The notes: generated from the letters alone by a model not told the origin. A DNA stretch of 64,000 nucleotides from Leisingera caerulea DSM 24564 (GCF_000473325.1 NZ_KI421513.1:1125217-1189216), one strand, 5' to 3'; numbered from the stretch's first letter, positions 26,898 to 37,353 are shown. A program made the numbers and translations.

Positions 26898-27896
26898 TCA
26901 GAACAGCAGTTCCGCCGCGGGGCGGATTGAACCGCATTCCAGCCCACGTCGGCTGTAGAGAATCTTGTTCATGTATTTGCGGGTCTCCGGGTGTTCTGCG
27001 TCCAGCACGCCGAGGCTGACCAGCAGCGCCGCAATCGCACATTCGCTGGCGCGGGTGGTGCCATCTGTGATCTTGAGCGCCACGCCCAGCTTTTGTTGCG
27101 GCAGGATGGCGATAAATACCGCCTCGGCGCCGGTCTTGATTGCGACCTTGCCGCCCATCGCGCGCATCAGGTTGGTGCAGCAGCGGGTTTCGCCGGCCAC
27201 CAGCTCAGGGTGCGCGGTCATTGCTGCGACCAGCTGCTGCGCCGCCTCGGATGCGCGGTCGGAGCGGTCCGCGGCGCTGGCAAACCAGGCCATCGAACGG
27301 GCCAGCCCGGTGACGGTGGTGGCAAAGTTCGGGGCCGAGCAGCCGTCGATTCCGTAACCGGGGCTGTCCTGGCCGGTGGTTTCCTCAAACGCCGCCAGGC
27401 AGGCCTGCTGCACCGGGTGATCCATCTCGATATATTCCGTCCCGGCGCCGAGGTACTGGGTCAGGGTCAGGAAACCCGCGTGCTTGCCTGAGCAATTGTT
27501 GTGCACCTGGCAGGGGCTGCTGTCGGATTTGATCAGTTCATTGCGGGCGGGAATGTCATCCGGCAGCTGCGGACCGCAGCGGAAATCGTCGTCCGATAGC
27601 CCCAGCTGATCGAGCCAGCTGTTCACCCGGTCCGTGTGGATAAGGGCACCATTGTGAGAGGCGCAGGCCAGCGCCAGCTGCTCGGAGGTGAGGCCGTAGC
27701 GCGCGGCGGCACCGGAGGTGATCAGCGGCAGCGCCTGGATCATCTTGGCCGAGCTGCGCGGATAAATCACCGCATCGGGGTCGCCCCAGCTGCGCACCAC
27801 CTGCCCGGAGGCATCGCAGATGACGGCATGACCCAGATGCAGGCTCTCCAGCAGCGGGCCGCGCCAGACTTCGGCCATGGGCACAGGTTTCGGCAT
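26898..27896 (-). CDS. L-asparaginase of the Rhizobium etli (class 3) type
   Basis: A 332-residue enzyme of the Asparaginase_II family, unlike the E. coli asparaginases. The serine-lysine tandem is visible in YPRSSAKMIQALPL, the metal-binding cysteine and lysine in NNCSGKHAGFL, and the second cysteine in GIDGCSAPNF; these match the catalytic and zinc-binding residues described for the R. etli enzyme. It should hydrolyse asparagine to aspartate and ammonia in the cytoplasm. The start MPKPVPMAEV at 27896 has a GGGGAGAG site upstream. Confidence 0.88.
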   Translation of the reverse strand: MPKPVPMAEVWRGPLLESLHLGHAVICDASGQVVRSWGDPDAVIYPRSSAKMIQALPLITSGAAARYGLTSEQLALACASHNGALIHTDRVNSWLDQLGLSDDDFRCGPQLPDDIPARNELIKSDSSPCQVHNNCSGKHAGFLTLTQYLGAGTEYIEMDHPVQQACLAAFEETTGQDSPGYGIDGCSAPNFATTVTGLARSMAWFASAADRSDRASEAAQQLVAAMTAHPELVAGETRCCTNLMRAMGGKVAIKTGAEAVFIAILPQQKLGVALKITDGTTRASECAIAALLVSLGVLDAEHPETRKYMNKILYSRRGLECGSIRPAAELLF

Positions 27897-28076
27897 GATC
27901 TCTCCCCTTATGTTTTGTTGGCGAAATCCTGCCAAAACGCACTTTCGCCCGTGGTGCTTGTTACGTTAGTGTGCTTGTGTAGCGCAAGCGAGGGGATCGG
28001 GACCAGACAGCGGATGAAACGCTGCGGGCCCTTTGCTTGGTTTTGAGGTAAAAGAACAGTCTTGGAGTCGGGACAA

Positions 28077-28607
28077 ATGGCATTGAAACTCGCCCGCGTG
28101 GCTGCGGGCCTGTGTCTGGCAGCATTGGCAACCACCGCATCTGCGCAGGAAACTTCGAAGAACCGGGTCGCCGCAAAGGTCGACTGGAGTGTGTTCGAAG
28201 GTGAAAGCCCGAGCGAATGCTGGGGCGTGTCCGCACCTAAGGAAACAGTGAACACCCGCGACGGCCGCGTGGTGGCGGTGCGCCGCAGCGAGATCCAGCT
28301 GTTTGTCACCTTCCGCGAAGACGCCACCCCCAAGGGCGAGGTGAGCTTTACCGGCGGCTATCCGTTTGCGCCCGGTTCCACCGTCAACCTGGCGATCGGC
28401 GACTCCGAGTATGAACTGTTCACCGAAGGCGAATGGGCCTGGCCGGCGACACCCGCGGATGACGCCAAGATCATCACCGCGATGAAGCGCGGCACCGATG
28501 CGGTGCTGACCGCGCGCTCCGCCCGCGGCACCCAGACCAAGGATACTTTCTCTCTGCTGGGCTTTACCGCCGCTGTGGAAGACGCCGAGAAGCGCTGCAG
28601 CAAGTAA
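28077..28607 (+). CDS. Invasion-associated locus B (IalB) family protein, secreted
   Basis: A 176-residue protein with a signal peptide ending near residue 24 (LAALATTASAQ). The mature part has the IalB family order: WSVFEG...ECWGVSAP, VRRSEIQLFVTFRE, FAPGSTVNLAIG and DAKIITAMKRGTDAVLTA. IalB was named in Bartonella for erythrocyte invasion, but the family is general in alphaproteobacteria and its role here is unknown. Two cysteines could form a disulphide. A strong terminator follows. Confidence 0.87.
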   Translation: MALKLARVAAGLCLAALATTASAQETSKNRVAAKVDWSVFEGESPSECWGVSAPKETVNTRDGRVVAVRRSEIQLFVTFREDATPKGEVSFTGGYPFAPGSTVNLAIGDSEYELFTEGEWAWPATPADDAKIITAMKRGTDAVLTARSARGTQTKDTFSLLGFTAAVEDAEKRCSK

Positions 28608-28631
28608 GCGCTGTCCGCATCGGTTTTCAGT

Positions 28632-28658
28632 AAACCCCGGCCCGCGCCGGGGTTTTCT
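28632..28658 (+). terminator. Rho-independent terminator of the IalB-family gene
   Basis: A perfect 10-bp stem (AAACCCCGGC at 28632-28641, GCCGGGGTTT at 28646-28655) with a CCGC loop is followed by TCTT. Confidence 0.87.
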
Positions 28659-28706
28659 TGTTTGAAGGCCGCGAGGCGCGTAGCATGGGAACGGGAGGAT
28701 TACGCC

Positions 28707-29090
28707 ATGCTGCGCAGCGTTTTCGGTTTACTGTTTTTGCTGGCACAACCCGTTTTCGCCGACCCCTTGCTTGAGTGCAGCGATGCCGGCTCTCAGGTGG
28801 AAGTGGGCGAGTGCGTTGCCAAAGACGAGGAGCGCGTGGAGGCTGCGCTCGCCGCGGCATTGGGCTTTGCCATGGATGCTGCAGAAGAACTCGACAAAGC
28901 CACCGGCCGAAGCGCCGCAGTTTCTGCACTCGAGGCAGGGCAAACCGCTTGGGAGGCCTACCGGGCGGAGCATTGCGCCTTTGTCGGAGCGACATATGGC
29001 GGCGGCTCCGGAACGGGCATTGCGATCCGTTCCTGCTGGACAAAGCTGGGCCGCGCCAGGATTGATGAGCTGATGCGCTATGCCGGGTAG
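28707..29090 (+). CDS. LprI-like (DUF1311) secreted protein
   Basis: A 127-residue protein with a signal peptide (LRSVFGLLFLLAQPVFA) and four cysteines in the mature part, in the DUF1311 pattern: LECSDAG...VGECVAKDEERVEAAL, QTAWEAYRAEHCAF and IRSCWTKLGRARIDEL. The family includes lysozyme-inhibitor LprI of mycobacteria; the role here is a guess. The ATG at 28707 follows a GGGAGG site. It stands between the IalB gene and rlmN. Confidence 0.83.
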   Translation: MLRSVFGLLFLLAQPVFADPLLECSDAGSQVEVGECVAKDEERVEAALAAALGFAMDAAEELDKATGRSAAVSALEAGQTAWEAYRAEHCAFVGATYGGGSGTGIAIRSCWTKLGRARIDELMRYAG

Positions 29091-29184
29091 CCGCTATGCA
29101 AGCAATTTGGCAGGATTCCTTTTGATCTTCGGTCAGAATCCTATATAGAGCCGCATCCGCCCATCAGCATCGAGTCCGAAAGCC

Positions 29185-30372
29185 ATGACCGCCAGCGCGC
29201 CGATCACTCAAGACGTATTGACCCTGCCCCGCAAGGATCCCGAGGGCGGCAAGATCAATCTTGTCGGCCTGACCCGCGATCAGATGCGCGAGGTGCTGAT
29301 CGAACACGGCACGCCGGAGAAGCAGGCCAAAATGCGGGTCGGCCAGATCTGGCAGTGGATTTATCAGTGGGGCAAACGCGACTTTGGCGAGATGACCAAC
29401 CTTGCCAAGGCCTACCGCGCGCAGCTGGCGGAGACGTTTGAAATCCGTATCCCCGAAGTGGTGAGCAAGCAGGTGTCGACCGACGGCACCCGCAAGTACC
29501 TGGTGCGCATTGCCGGCGGCCATGAGGTTGAGGTGGTCTATATCCCCGAAGAAGACCGCGGCACCCTGTGCATTTCCTCTCAGGTGGGCTGCACGCTGAC
29601 CTGCTCCTTCTGCCACACCGGCACTCAGAAGCTGGTGCGCAACCTGACCCCGGCTGAAATCGTCGGCCAGGTGATGATGGCGCGCGACGATCTGGAGGAA
29701 TGGCCCACGCCCGGCACCCCCAAGGAGGAAACGCGTCTGCTGTCGAACATTGTGCTGATGGGCATGGGCGAGCCGCTGTACAACTTCGAGAATGTCCGTG
29801 ACGCGATGAAAATTGCAATGGACCCGGAAGGCATCTCCCTGAGCCGCCGCCGGATCACGCTGTCGACCTCCGGCGTTGTGCCGGAAATTGCGCGCACGGC
29901 GCAGGAAATCGGCTGCCTTTTGGCAATTTCCTTCCACGCCACCACCAACGAAACCCGCGACGTGCTGGTGCCGATCAACAAGCGCTGGAACATCGACGCG
30001 CTGCTGCAGGCGCTCGCGGACTACCCCAAGGCGTCAAACTCTGAGAGGATCACCTTTGAATACGTGATGCTGGACGGCGTGAACGACTCGGACGAGGACG
30101 CGCACCGGCTGATCGACCATATCAAGCGCTACAACATCCCGGCCAAGATCAACCTGATCCCGTTCAACGAATGGCCCGGCAGCCCGTACAAGCGGTCTTC
30201 GAACAACCGCATTCGGGCGTTTGCCAATATCATCTATCAGGCCGGCTATGCCTCCCCGATCCGCAAGACCCGCGGCGATGACATCATGGCGGCCTGCGGC
30301 CAGCTGAAGTCAGCGACCGAACGCGCCCGCAAGAGCCGCAAGCAGATCGAGGCCGAAGCCGGGATGAAGTGA
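29185..30372 (+). CDS. rlmN: 23S rRNA (adenine-C2)-methyltransferase RlmN
   Basis: A 395-residue radical-SAM enzyme that methylates C2 of A2503 in 23S rRNA and A37 of some tRNAs. The iron-sulphur motif CxxxCxxC is at Cys136, Cys140 and Cys143 ([12 protein letters not shown]). The segment [15 protein letters not shown] and the C-terminal methyl-carrying cysteine in DIMAACGQL are typical. The length matches the family. It is probably transcribed alone. Confidence 0.97.
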   Translation: MTASAPITQDVLTLPRKDPEGGKINLVGLTRDQMREVLIEHGTPEKQAKMRVGQIWQWIYQWGKRDFGEMTNLAKAYRAQLAETFEIRIPEVVSKQVSTDGTRKYLVRIAGGHEVEVVYIPEEDRGTLCISSQVGCTLTCSFCHTGTQKLVRNLTPAEIVGQVMMARDDLEEWPTPGTPKEETRLLSNIVLMGMGEPLYNFENVRDAMKIAMDPEGISLSRRRITLSTSGVVPEIARTAQEIGCLLAISFHATTNETRDVLVPINKRWNIDALLQALADYPKASNSERITFEYVMLDGVNDSDEDAHRLIDHIKRYNIPAKINLIPFNEWPGSPYKRSSNNRIRAFANIIYQAGYASPIRKTRGDDIMAACGQLKSATERARKSRKQIEAEAGMK

Positions 30373-30411
30373 CCCGGCTCCGGCCCCTGCGCGGCAGGGT
30401 CCCCGGCTGCC

Positions 30412-31653
30412 TTAGGTAAAGAGAAAGTCGTCCTGGGTGAGTGTGCCGGTGAAGCCGGTAAGCTCTATCTCGTAGTGTCCGTAGTAGCTGATGAACGTGC
30501 TGCCGCCGCTTTGGCTGATCAACAGGTCACCGAACTCGTCCACAGAGGTGCCGGAGAATTCGATCCTGTCGCCGCCGCGCCCGAAATCCGTGATCACTTC
30601 CTGTTCGTAGTAATCAGCCGACACAAAAACAAAGGTGTCCGCGTGGCGGCCGCCTGTCAGCTGGTCCGATCCGTCGCCGCCGACCAGGCGGTCGCGGCCG
30701 TTACCGCCCACCAGCGTGTCATCTCCGGCTCCGCCGGAGAGAGTATCCCAGCCGCCGCCGCCAACCAGCTTGTCCGCCTCATTTGTGCTGCCGGAATATT
30801 CATCATCGTCCAGGCCGCCGATCAGGACGTCCGCTCCCTTGCCGCCGATCAGGCAGTCCTCGCCGTAGCCCCCGACGAGGGTATCCAGACCAGCGCCGCC
30901 AATCAGCCGGTCGCCGGCTTCGCGGCCAACCAGTGTGTCGCTGCCGCCGCGGCCTAGAATCTTGGTAGCCTGGCCGACCGCCAAAACGGTTTCAGCTGCG
31001 GTGCCGGTGTCGATCACGACCATGCCGCTGGATTTGACCCGCACGCTCCACTCTGCGGTACCCGCGCTGCTGCCGTAGATATGCTGCAGGGCCTGCACGT
31101 CAAAGGCTCCCAGCTCAGTCACGTTGTACCCGGCATAAGTATAGGTCATCACAGTGTTTGCCTGGGTATCCAGGTGATCTGCCAAAGTGGTGTCGCCGTC
31201 ATGCGGATGCTTCAGTCCCAGCGCGTGGCCGATTTCGTGCAGAACAGTCTCATAGCCGAAAGACCCGGGCATAATATTGCCGCCCTCAATCGCCAGGCGG
31301 CCTTCGTTTGTCGAGTAGCTGCTGGCCCAGGGATAATCCGCCCACCCGGCTGCCGAACCGCCATCATAGCCAAAGACATTGATCATGGCCGGACCGTCGG
31401 TTTCGACGAAGATCACGCCTGAAGCTTCTTCAAACTCTTCCAAGGCCCTGCGGAAATATTCACGCTGCTGGCTGTCGAAGGCCCAATAGCTGGACGCCCC
31501 ATAGGGGTCGCTGCTTGCGTCGCCCAGATCACTGGCGCTCGTGAAACTGTAGGTCACAACTGAGCTGGTCCCCAGATCAGCCAGGCTGTTCCAGCGGAAA
31601 CTGTCGTTTGACGTGTACGCCAATAGCGCCGTGTAGTCTGTTACCTCGGACAT
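30412..31653 (-). CDS. Secreted RTX metalloprotease (serralysin-like, M10 family)
   Basis: A 413-residue protein. The N-terminal half is a metzincin protease with the zinc motif HEIGHALGLKHPHDG and a Met-turn segment NTVMTYTY. The C-terminal half has calcium-binding RTX nonapeptides (for example GGYGEDCLIGGKGADVL and GGAGDDTLVGGNGRD) and a hydrophobic end LTQDDFLFT, as expected for type I secretion without a signal peptide. No type I transporter genes are nearby. The ATG at 31653 has a GGAGAG site; the frame is open upstream. Likely substrates are extracellular proteins. Confidence 0.9.
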   Translation of the reverse strand: MSEVTDYTALLAYTSNDSFRWNSLADLGTSSVVTYSFTSASDLGDASSDPYGASSYWAFDSQQREYFRRALEEFEEASGVIFVETDGPAMINVFGYDGGSAAGWADYPWASSYSTNEGRLAIEGGNIMPGSFGYETVLHEIGHALGLKHPHDGDTTLADHLDTQANTVMTYTYAGYNVTELGAFDVQALQHIYGSSAGTAEWSVRVKSSGMVVIDTGTAAETVLAVGQATKILGRGGSDTLVGREAGDRLIGGAGLDTLVGGYGEDCLIGGKGADVLIGGLDDDEYSGSTNEADKLVGGGGWDTLSGGAGDDTLVGGNGRDRLVGGDGSDQLTGGRHADTFVFVSADYYEQEVITDFGRGGDRIEFSGTSVDEFGDLLISQSGGSTFISYYGHYEIELTGFTGTLTQDDFLFT

Positions 31654-31987
31654 CAAGTCTCTCCACTGTTCGACCGCCGGTAAGTTTTTGTTTGCAAATG
31701 TGGCCAAGTTTAGCCCGATTCCGGGCGAATTCCGTTCGCGTCTGGGGTGCAAATCTCAGATGCCTGAACACAGCTGCAATTCAATGAACATTATTTTCTA
31801 TGCTGCCGCACGGGACTGCCGGGGCGAAAGACTGCCACCTGCTGTTCTGGCACTGTGGCGGGCTCTCTGTTGCCGGAAAGCACCAGTCAGCCGCCGCCCT
31901 ATTTTTTCCCAAGACCGGCGCGAATTCCGCCATTTGCCCGGGACAGTTTCCAATACATGGACAAATGTTTTGAAAGGTAATCGTCTA
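31654..31987. other. Divergent promoter region, protease / small gene
   Basis: A 334-base gap with no credible gene between the divergent RTX protease and the small gene at 31988. It is less GC-rich than its surroundings (for example AACATTATTTTCTATG near 31787-31802), consistent with promoters. I see no clear operator or terminator. Confidence 0.4.
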
Positions 31988-32197
31988 ATGGCACCGGTAG
32001 ACAAGCAGGCCCCGCCCGTTGACCCCAGCGTTCTGGAACTGATCCGCAGCGAGCGGCAGAAAGCGCTCAGCCCGCGGGAGTGGAGATTCCGCCTGCGCGG
32101 ATATGGCTACGCAGTGAAGACCGTGGCAGGCACCCCGGTTCTGACCCGGCTGACCACCGGGGACGAAATCGGCACGCTGCCGCCGGAGCTGGCCTGA
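31988..32197 (+). CDS. Small conserved-looking hypothetical protein
   Basis: A 69-residue basic protein with no signal peptide or membrane segment. A GAAAGGTAA ribosome-binding-type stretch precedes the ATG at 31988. The pattern (helix-rich N-terminus, EWRFRLRGYGYAV, then KTVAGTPVLTRL and a GDEIGTLPPEL end) looks like a compact two-part fold, and its codon use fits the neighbours. I do not recognise a family with certainty. It converges on the LOG-family gene. Confidence 0.65.
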   Translation: MAPVDKQAPPVDPSVLELIRSERQKALSPREWRFRLRGYGYAVKTVAGTPVLTRLTTGDEIGTLPPELA

Positions 32198-32228
32198 GCC
32201 CGGCCGCAGCTGAGTTCAGTTTGCGCGC

Positions 32229-33077
32229 TCAGCGTTCGCGCCCGGGAAGGGTTTCGCGCGGCGGCGCCGGTTCCCAGTTGTCAATGATCTGAACCGCTTC
32301 CTGGGCGGTGTCGACCGCGCGGAACAGGTCCAGATCCTGATCGGAAATGGTGCCGGCATCGGCCAGCGCCTCCCAGTTGATGATCTTGTCCCAGAACTGC
32401 TTGCCGAACAGCAGGAAGGGCACCCGCTCCATGCGGCCCGTCTGGATCAGTGTCAGGCTCTCGAACAGCTCGTCCAGGGTGCCAAACCCGCCCGGGAACA
32501 CGCTGATCGCCCGCGCCCGCATCAGGAAATGCATCTTGCGGATCGCGAAATAGTGGAAATTGAAGCTGAGATCCGGCGTCACATAGCCGTTGGGCGCCTG
32601 CTCATGCGGAAGAACGATCGACAGGCCGATGGAATGGCCGCCCGCATCCGCTGCACCGCGATTGCCGGCCTCCATCACACCGGGTCCGCCGCCGGTCACC
32701 ACGACATTCTGACGACCACCGCTGCGCTTTGACTTTTCCGTCATCAGCCGTGCGAATTCACGCGCTTCATCGTAGAAGTGCGACAGATCTGCCAGCGTCT
32801 GGGTGCGCGCCTTATCCTTGTGCTCCGGATCCGGAATACGGGCGCCGCCGAACATCACGATGGTGCTTTCGATGCCGCGCTCGTTCAGCATCAGCTCCGG
32901 TTTCAGAAGCTCCAGCTGCAAACGCACCGGGCGCAGCTCCTCCCGGTACATGAACTCCTGATCAGCGAAAGCCAGACGGTAGGCAGGCGACCGTGTCTGC
33001 GGCGTGGCGGGCACATGCTCTGCCCGGTTCCGGTCGGTATGGGCATCGCTGAAACGGCTGTGGCGGTCTTCGGTCAT
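32229..33077 (-). CDS. LOG-family (TIGR00730) nucleoside-5'-monophosphate phosphoribohydrolase
   Basis: A 282-residue Rossmann-fold protein of the LOG/lysine-decarboxylase-like family. The signature PGGFGTLDELFE and the nucleotide-binding segment VVTGGGPGVMEAGNRGA are present. Family members remove the ribose phosphate from cytokinin or AMP-like nucleotides; the older name lysine decarboxylase is wrong. The long N-terminal part (about 95 residues) is usual for the proteobacterial type II group. It is divergent from the threonine dehydratase. Confidence 0.88.
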   Translation of the reverse strand: MTEDRHSRFSDAHTDRNRAEHVPATPQTRSPAYRLAFADQEFMYREELRPVRLQLELLKPELMLNERGIESTIVMFGGARIPDPEHKDKARTQTLADLSHFYDEAREFARLMTEKSKRSGGRQNVVVTGGGPGVMEAGNRGAADAGGHSIGLSIVLPHEQAPNGYVTPDLSFNFHYFAIRKMHFLMRARAISVFPGGFGTLDELFESLTLIQTGRMERVPFLLFGKQFWDKIINWEALADAGTISDQDLDLFRAVDTAQEAVQIIDNWEPAPPRETLPGRER

Positions 33078-33225
33078 GGGCAATCCAGGTAAAAAATTAA
33101 AGGACTTCCTTTGTAACCGCCCTCGGCCGTTAGCGCCAATCAAGAATGCATCAGAACGCGCCGTTCCGCTTGCGTCCGGACCCCGCGCGGCTAAGGTTCC
33201 GGAGCAGCAGGCAGGAGGGCAGCGC

Positions 33226-34146
33226 ATGGACTGGCAGAAAGAAATCACCGCAGCGGCAGAGCGCATCCGCCCCCATGTGCAGCGCACCCCGGTGATGCAA
33301 ACACAGGGCTTCGGACTGCCGTTTCCGGTGGAGCTGAAACTGGAGCATATGCAGCACACCGGCAGCTTCAAGGCCCGCGGCGCCTTTAACACACTGCTGA
33401 GCCAACAGGTGCCGGCAGCCGGGCTGGTCGCCGCCTCGGGCGGCAATCACGGTGCCGCCGCGGCCTATGCAGCGCACCAGCTGGGCCACAAAGCGCGGAT
33501 CTATGTGCCGGAGATGGCAGGCCCTGCCAAAATTTCCCTGATCGAACGCACCGGCGCCGATCTGCAGGTGGTGCCCGGCGCCTATGCCAACGCGCTGGAG
33601 CGGGCGGAGGCTTACGAGCAGGAAACCGGCGCCATGCAGGTTCACGCCTATGACGCGGTTGCCACCGTTGCCGGCCAGGGCACTTGCTTTGCCGAATGGC
33701 AGGCCCAAGGGCTGGAGGCCGACACACTGCTGATTGCCGTCGGCGGCGGCGGGCTGATCGGCGGCGCGCTGGCCTGGTTCCAGGGCTCCCGGAAGATCAT
33801 AGCGGTGGAGCCGGAAACCTCCTGCGCGCTGAACGCGGCACTTGCGGCAAGACAGCCTGTCGATGTTCACGTCTCCGGCGTTGCGGCCAACGCCTTGGGC
33901 GCCAAGCGCATCGGCAGCATCTGCTTTGAGCTTGCGGCAACGCAGGGCATCACTTCTCTGACTGTGCCGGACAGCGCCATTACCGAAGCCCAGACGGCGC
34001 TCTGGCGCGATCGGCGGATCCTGGTCGAACCAGCAGGCGCAACGGCGCTGGCGGCGCTGATGTGCGGCGCCTACCGGCCGGCACCGGGCGAGCGGGTGGC
34101 GGTGCAAATCTGCGGCGGCAACATCGCCCCGGATCCGCTGGGATAA
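33226..34146 (+). CDS. Threonine/serine dehydratase (PLP, fold type II)
   Basis: A 306-residue PLP enzyme. The PLP lysine lies in TGSFKARGAFN, the substrate loop is ASGGNHGAAAAY and the phosphate-binding glycine loop is VGGGGLIGG. It lacks the C-terminal ACT regulatory domain of biosynthetic IlvA, so it is more like catabolic threonine dehydratase or a serine racemase/dehydratase. An AGGAGG site precedes the ATG at 33226. The following GntR gene may regulate it. Confidence 0.9.
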   Translation: MDWQKEITAAAERIRPHVQRTPVMQTQGFGLPFPVELKLEHMQHTGSFKARGAFNTLLSQQVPAAGLVAASGGNHGAAAAYAAHQLGHKARIYVPEMAGPAKISLIERTGADLQVVPGAYANALERAEAYEQETGAMQVHAYDAVATVAGQGTCFAEWQAQGLEADTLLIAVGGGGLIGGALAWFQGSRKIIAVEPETSCALNAALAARQPVDVHVSGVAANALGAKRIGSICFELAATQGITSLTVPDSAITEAQTALWRDRRILVEPAGATALAALMCGAYRPAPGERVAVQICGGNIAPDPLG

Positions 34147-34184
34147 TCCTTGCGGGTAGAGAGCCGCCCCGGTATCGCCATTAC

Positions 34185-34784
34185 ATGTCTGCAACCATTG
34201 CCGATACGATCTACCAGGCGTTGAGCGAGCGCATCATCACCGGCAGCCTGGCCGCCGGGGAAAAACTGCGCCAGGACCATATCGCCCGCGAGTTCGAGGC
34301 CAGCCATGTGCCGGTGCGCGAGGCGCTTTTGCGGCTGGAAGCGCATGGGCTGGCCAAATCCGAACCCCGCCGCGGCACCAGGGTCAGCGCGCTGGACCCG
34401 TCGGAGATCCGCGAAGTGATCGAGATGCGGGTGGCGCTGGAGGTGCTGGCCCTCACCCACGCGTTTGCCCGCCTGACACCCGGGGATATCGAGGCAGCTG
34501 AGGCCGCCCGGCTGGCCTGCGACGCAGCAGAGGACATGGCTAGCTGGGAGCGCCTGAACCGCACGTTTCACCGGGTGATCCTGGCGCCCTGTGCGATGCC
34601 GCGGCTGCTGGCCTCAATCGACGATCTGCATATCGCCGCTGCCCGGCACCTGTTTGCCAACTGGCAGCACCAGTGGACCCGCCGGGTGGACGCCGACCAC
34701 GCCGCCATCGTCCAGGCGATGACCCGCCGCGATCCCGCCGCCGCCTGCGATACCCTGCGCCGCCACCTGCGCCGGGTGCGCTGA
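34185..34784 (+). CDS. GntR-family regulator, FCD type
   Basis: A 199-residue regulator with a GntR winged helix ([37 protein letters not shown]) and a C-terminal FCD ligand domain ([40 protein letters not shown]). FCD proteins bind small carboxylates or amino-acid products. It follows the threonine dehydratase by 38 bases, suggesting co-transcription and a role in the same catabolic step. No ribosome-binding site is strong. Confidence 0.9.
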   Translation: MSATIADTIYQALSERIITGSLAAGEKLRQDHIAREFEASHVPVREALLRLEAHGLAKSEPRRGTRVSALDPSEIREVIEMRVALEVLALTHAFARLTPGDIEAAEAARLACDAAEDMASWERLNRTFHRVILAPCAMPRLLASIDDLHIAAARHLFANWQHQWTRRVDADHAAIVQAMTRRDPAAACDTLRRHLRRVR

Positions 34785-34902
34785 CCGGCTGGAACCCCGC
34801 AAAACGCCGTCAGCAGCGGCAATTTGGACGCAATCCGGACATGACCTGCCGGCAGATTGCCGCTATGAAGCTGCGACTCAAACCGATGCCGGAGGAACCC
34901 CC

Positions 34903-35730
<828 letters not shown>

Positions 35731-35756
35731 TCCGCGCTGAAATTCTGAACGACAGG

Positions 35757-35788
35757 AACGCGCCCCTTGCCGGGCGCGTTTTTCTTTT
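35757..35788 (+). terminator. Rho-independent terminator of dapD
   Basis: A perfect 9-bp stem (AACGCGCCC at 35757-35765, GGGCGCGTT at 35772-35780) with a 6-base loop is followed by TTTCTTTT. It lies 26 bases after dapD. Confidence 0.92.
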
Positions 35789-35801
35789 GCCTCCGGCGGC
35801 A

Positions 35802-35916
35802 GGGGCTTTGCCCCAAACCCCAGGATATTTCCAGCCAGATGAAAACTAGATCCTCTATTCATCTGGCCCGGAGATATCCCGGGGTGAGGCCGTCAGGCCG
35901 AGGGGCAGCGCCCCTC
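35802..35916. repeat. Composite intergenic repeat, copy 3 (full inverted pair)
   Basis: This is the most complete copy. It runs hairpin (GGGGC TTT GCCCC, 35802-35814), motif GGATATTTCCAGCCAGATGA at 35823-35842, the inverted motif at 35858-35880 and a second hairpin (GAGGGGC AGC GCCCCTC, 35900-35916). The two motif arms could pair into one long hairpin. It lies between the dapD terminator and hutF, which point the same way. Confidence 0.75.
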
Positions 35917-35985
35917 CTATGCAAAACCCTTGCCGCGCAATAAGCCTGCCGCTAATAGTATTACATCTACACATAAGAGGGTCAG

Positions 35986-37353
35986 ATGCAGACCATATTT
36001 GCCCAGCGCGCCCGCCTGCCTAAGGGATGGGCTGAGAACCTCCGGCTGACGGTTGAGAATAGCCGGATTTCGTCCCTGGAAACCGGTGCCGCGCCGCAGG
36101 CAGGGGATGCCAAGGTGGACGCGCTGCTGCCATCGCTGGGCAATCTGCATTCGCACAGCTTTCAGCGCGCCATGGCCGGGATGACCGAGTACCGCGCAGC
36201 TGGGAAGGACAGTTTCTGGACCTGGCGCGAGCTGATGTACCGCTTCATGGACCGCATCACCCCTGAACAGTATGAGGCTATCGCCGCGCTGGTCTTCATG
36301 GAAATGCTGGAAGCGGGCTACGCCTCCGTTGGCGAATTTCACTACGTTCACCACCGGCCCGGCGGCGCGCAGTTCGGGTCCATGACGGAACTTAGCGAGC
36401 GGGTGTTTGCCGCAGCCAGCCAGACCGGCATCGGCCTCACCCACCTGCCAGTGCTTTATAGCTATGGCGGGGCTGGAAAACAGGCTCTGAGCGGGGGGCA
36501 GCAGCGGTTTGGCAACTCAGTCGCAGAGTTCTCCGCGCTCGTCAGCCGCGCCCGCGAAATTGCCACACGGGACCTTCCGGAGGATGCGAGCGTTGGTATC
36601 GCACCTCATTCGCTGCGGGCCACTTGCCCCGAGGATCTGGCGGAGGTGCTGCAGATCCAGGACGGGCTGCCCGTGCATATCCACATCGCCGAACAGCCCA
36701 AGGAAGTGGCGGACATCAGCGGTTGGCTGGGCGCGCGGCCTGTAGAATGGCTGCTGGAAAACGTGCCCGTGGATGGCAAATGGTGCCTGATCCACGCCAC
36801 CCATATGACCAGTGCTGAAACCATCGGCATGGCCCGCTCCGGCGCCGTTGCAGGCCTCTGCCCGATCACTGAGGCCAACCTGGGCGACGGCCCGTTCAAC
36901 GGTGTGGAATACCTGGCGCATGATGGGGCCTTTGGGGTCGGGTCCGATTCTAACGTGCGGATTTCGCTGCCGGAGGAGCTGCGGACGCTGGAATATTCCC
37001 AGCGCCTGCGCGACCTGGCGCGCAACGTTCTGGTACCGGGCGAGGGCTCGGTTGGTGAGACTCTGTACCTGGGCGCGGCCAAGGGCGGGGCGCAGGCGCT
37101 GGGGCGCGATGGCGGGCGGATCGAGGAAGGCGCGCTGGCGGATCTGGCGGCAATTGACAGCGGCGTGCCCGCTCTTTGTGCGCTGGAGCCGGAGCAACTG
37201 CTGGACGGGCTCTGCTTTGCGGCAGGAGATGACACTGTGACCGACGTCTGGAGCGCAGGCCGCCATGTGGTGCAGCAAGGCCGTCATATCGCGCGGGACA
37301 GCGTGATTGCAGGCTACAAGACGGCAGTCAAAGAGCTGCTCTACAGCCTCTAA
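35986..37353 (+). CDS. hutF: Formimidoylglutamate deiminase
   Basis: A 455-residue amidohydrolase that deiminates N-formimino-L-glutamate to N-formyl-L-glutamate in the five-step histidine degradation pathway. Metal ligands are visible in LGNLHSHSFQRAMAG, VHIHIAEQ and the later IHATHM; the segment GSDSNVRISLPEELR carries the conserved aspartate and matches HutF. hutH, hutU, hutI and hutG are not in the window. Its stop overlaps the stop of the converging hutD by 3 bases. Confidence 0.95.
   Translation: MQTIFAQRARLPKGWAENLRLTVENSRISSLETGAAPQAGDAKVDALLPSLGNLHSHSFQRAMAGMTEYRAAGKDSFWTWRELMYRFMDRITPEQYEAIAALVFMEMLEAGYASVGEFHYVHHRPGGAQFGSMTELSERVFAAASQTGIGLTHLPVLYSYGGAGKQALSGGQQRFGNSVAEFSALVSRAREIATRDLPEDASVGIAPHSLRATCPEDLAEVLQIQDGLPVHIHIAEQPKEVADISGWLGARPVEWLLENVPVDGKWCLIHATHMTSAETIGMARSGAVAGLCPITEANLGDGPFNGVEYLAHDGAFGVGSDSNVRISLPEELRTLEYSQRLRDLARNVLVPGEGSVGETLYLGAAKGGAQALGRDGGRIEEGALADLAAIDSGVPALCALEPEQLLDGLCFAAGDDTVTDVWSAGRHVVQQGRHIARDSVIAGYKTAVKELLYSL

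Noticed and set aside
30475..30957. Plus-strand frame antisense to the RTX repeats, reminiscent of a repeat protein
   Set aside because: Its periodicity comes from the RTX nonapeptide repeats on the coding strand and it lacks a start signal.
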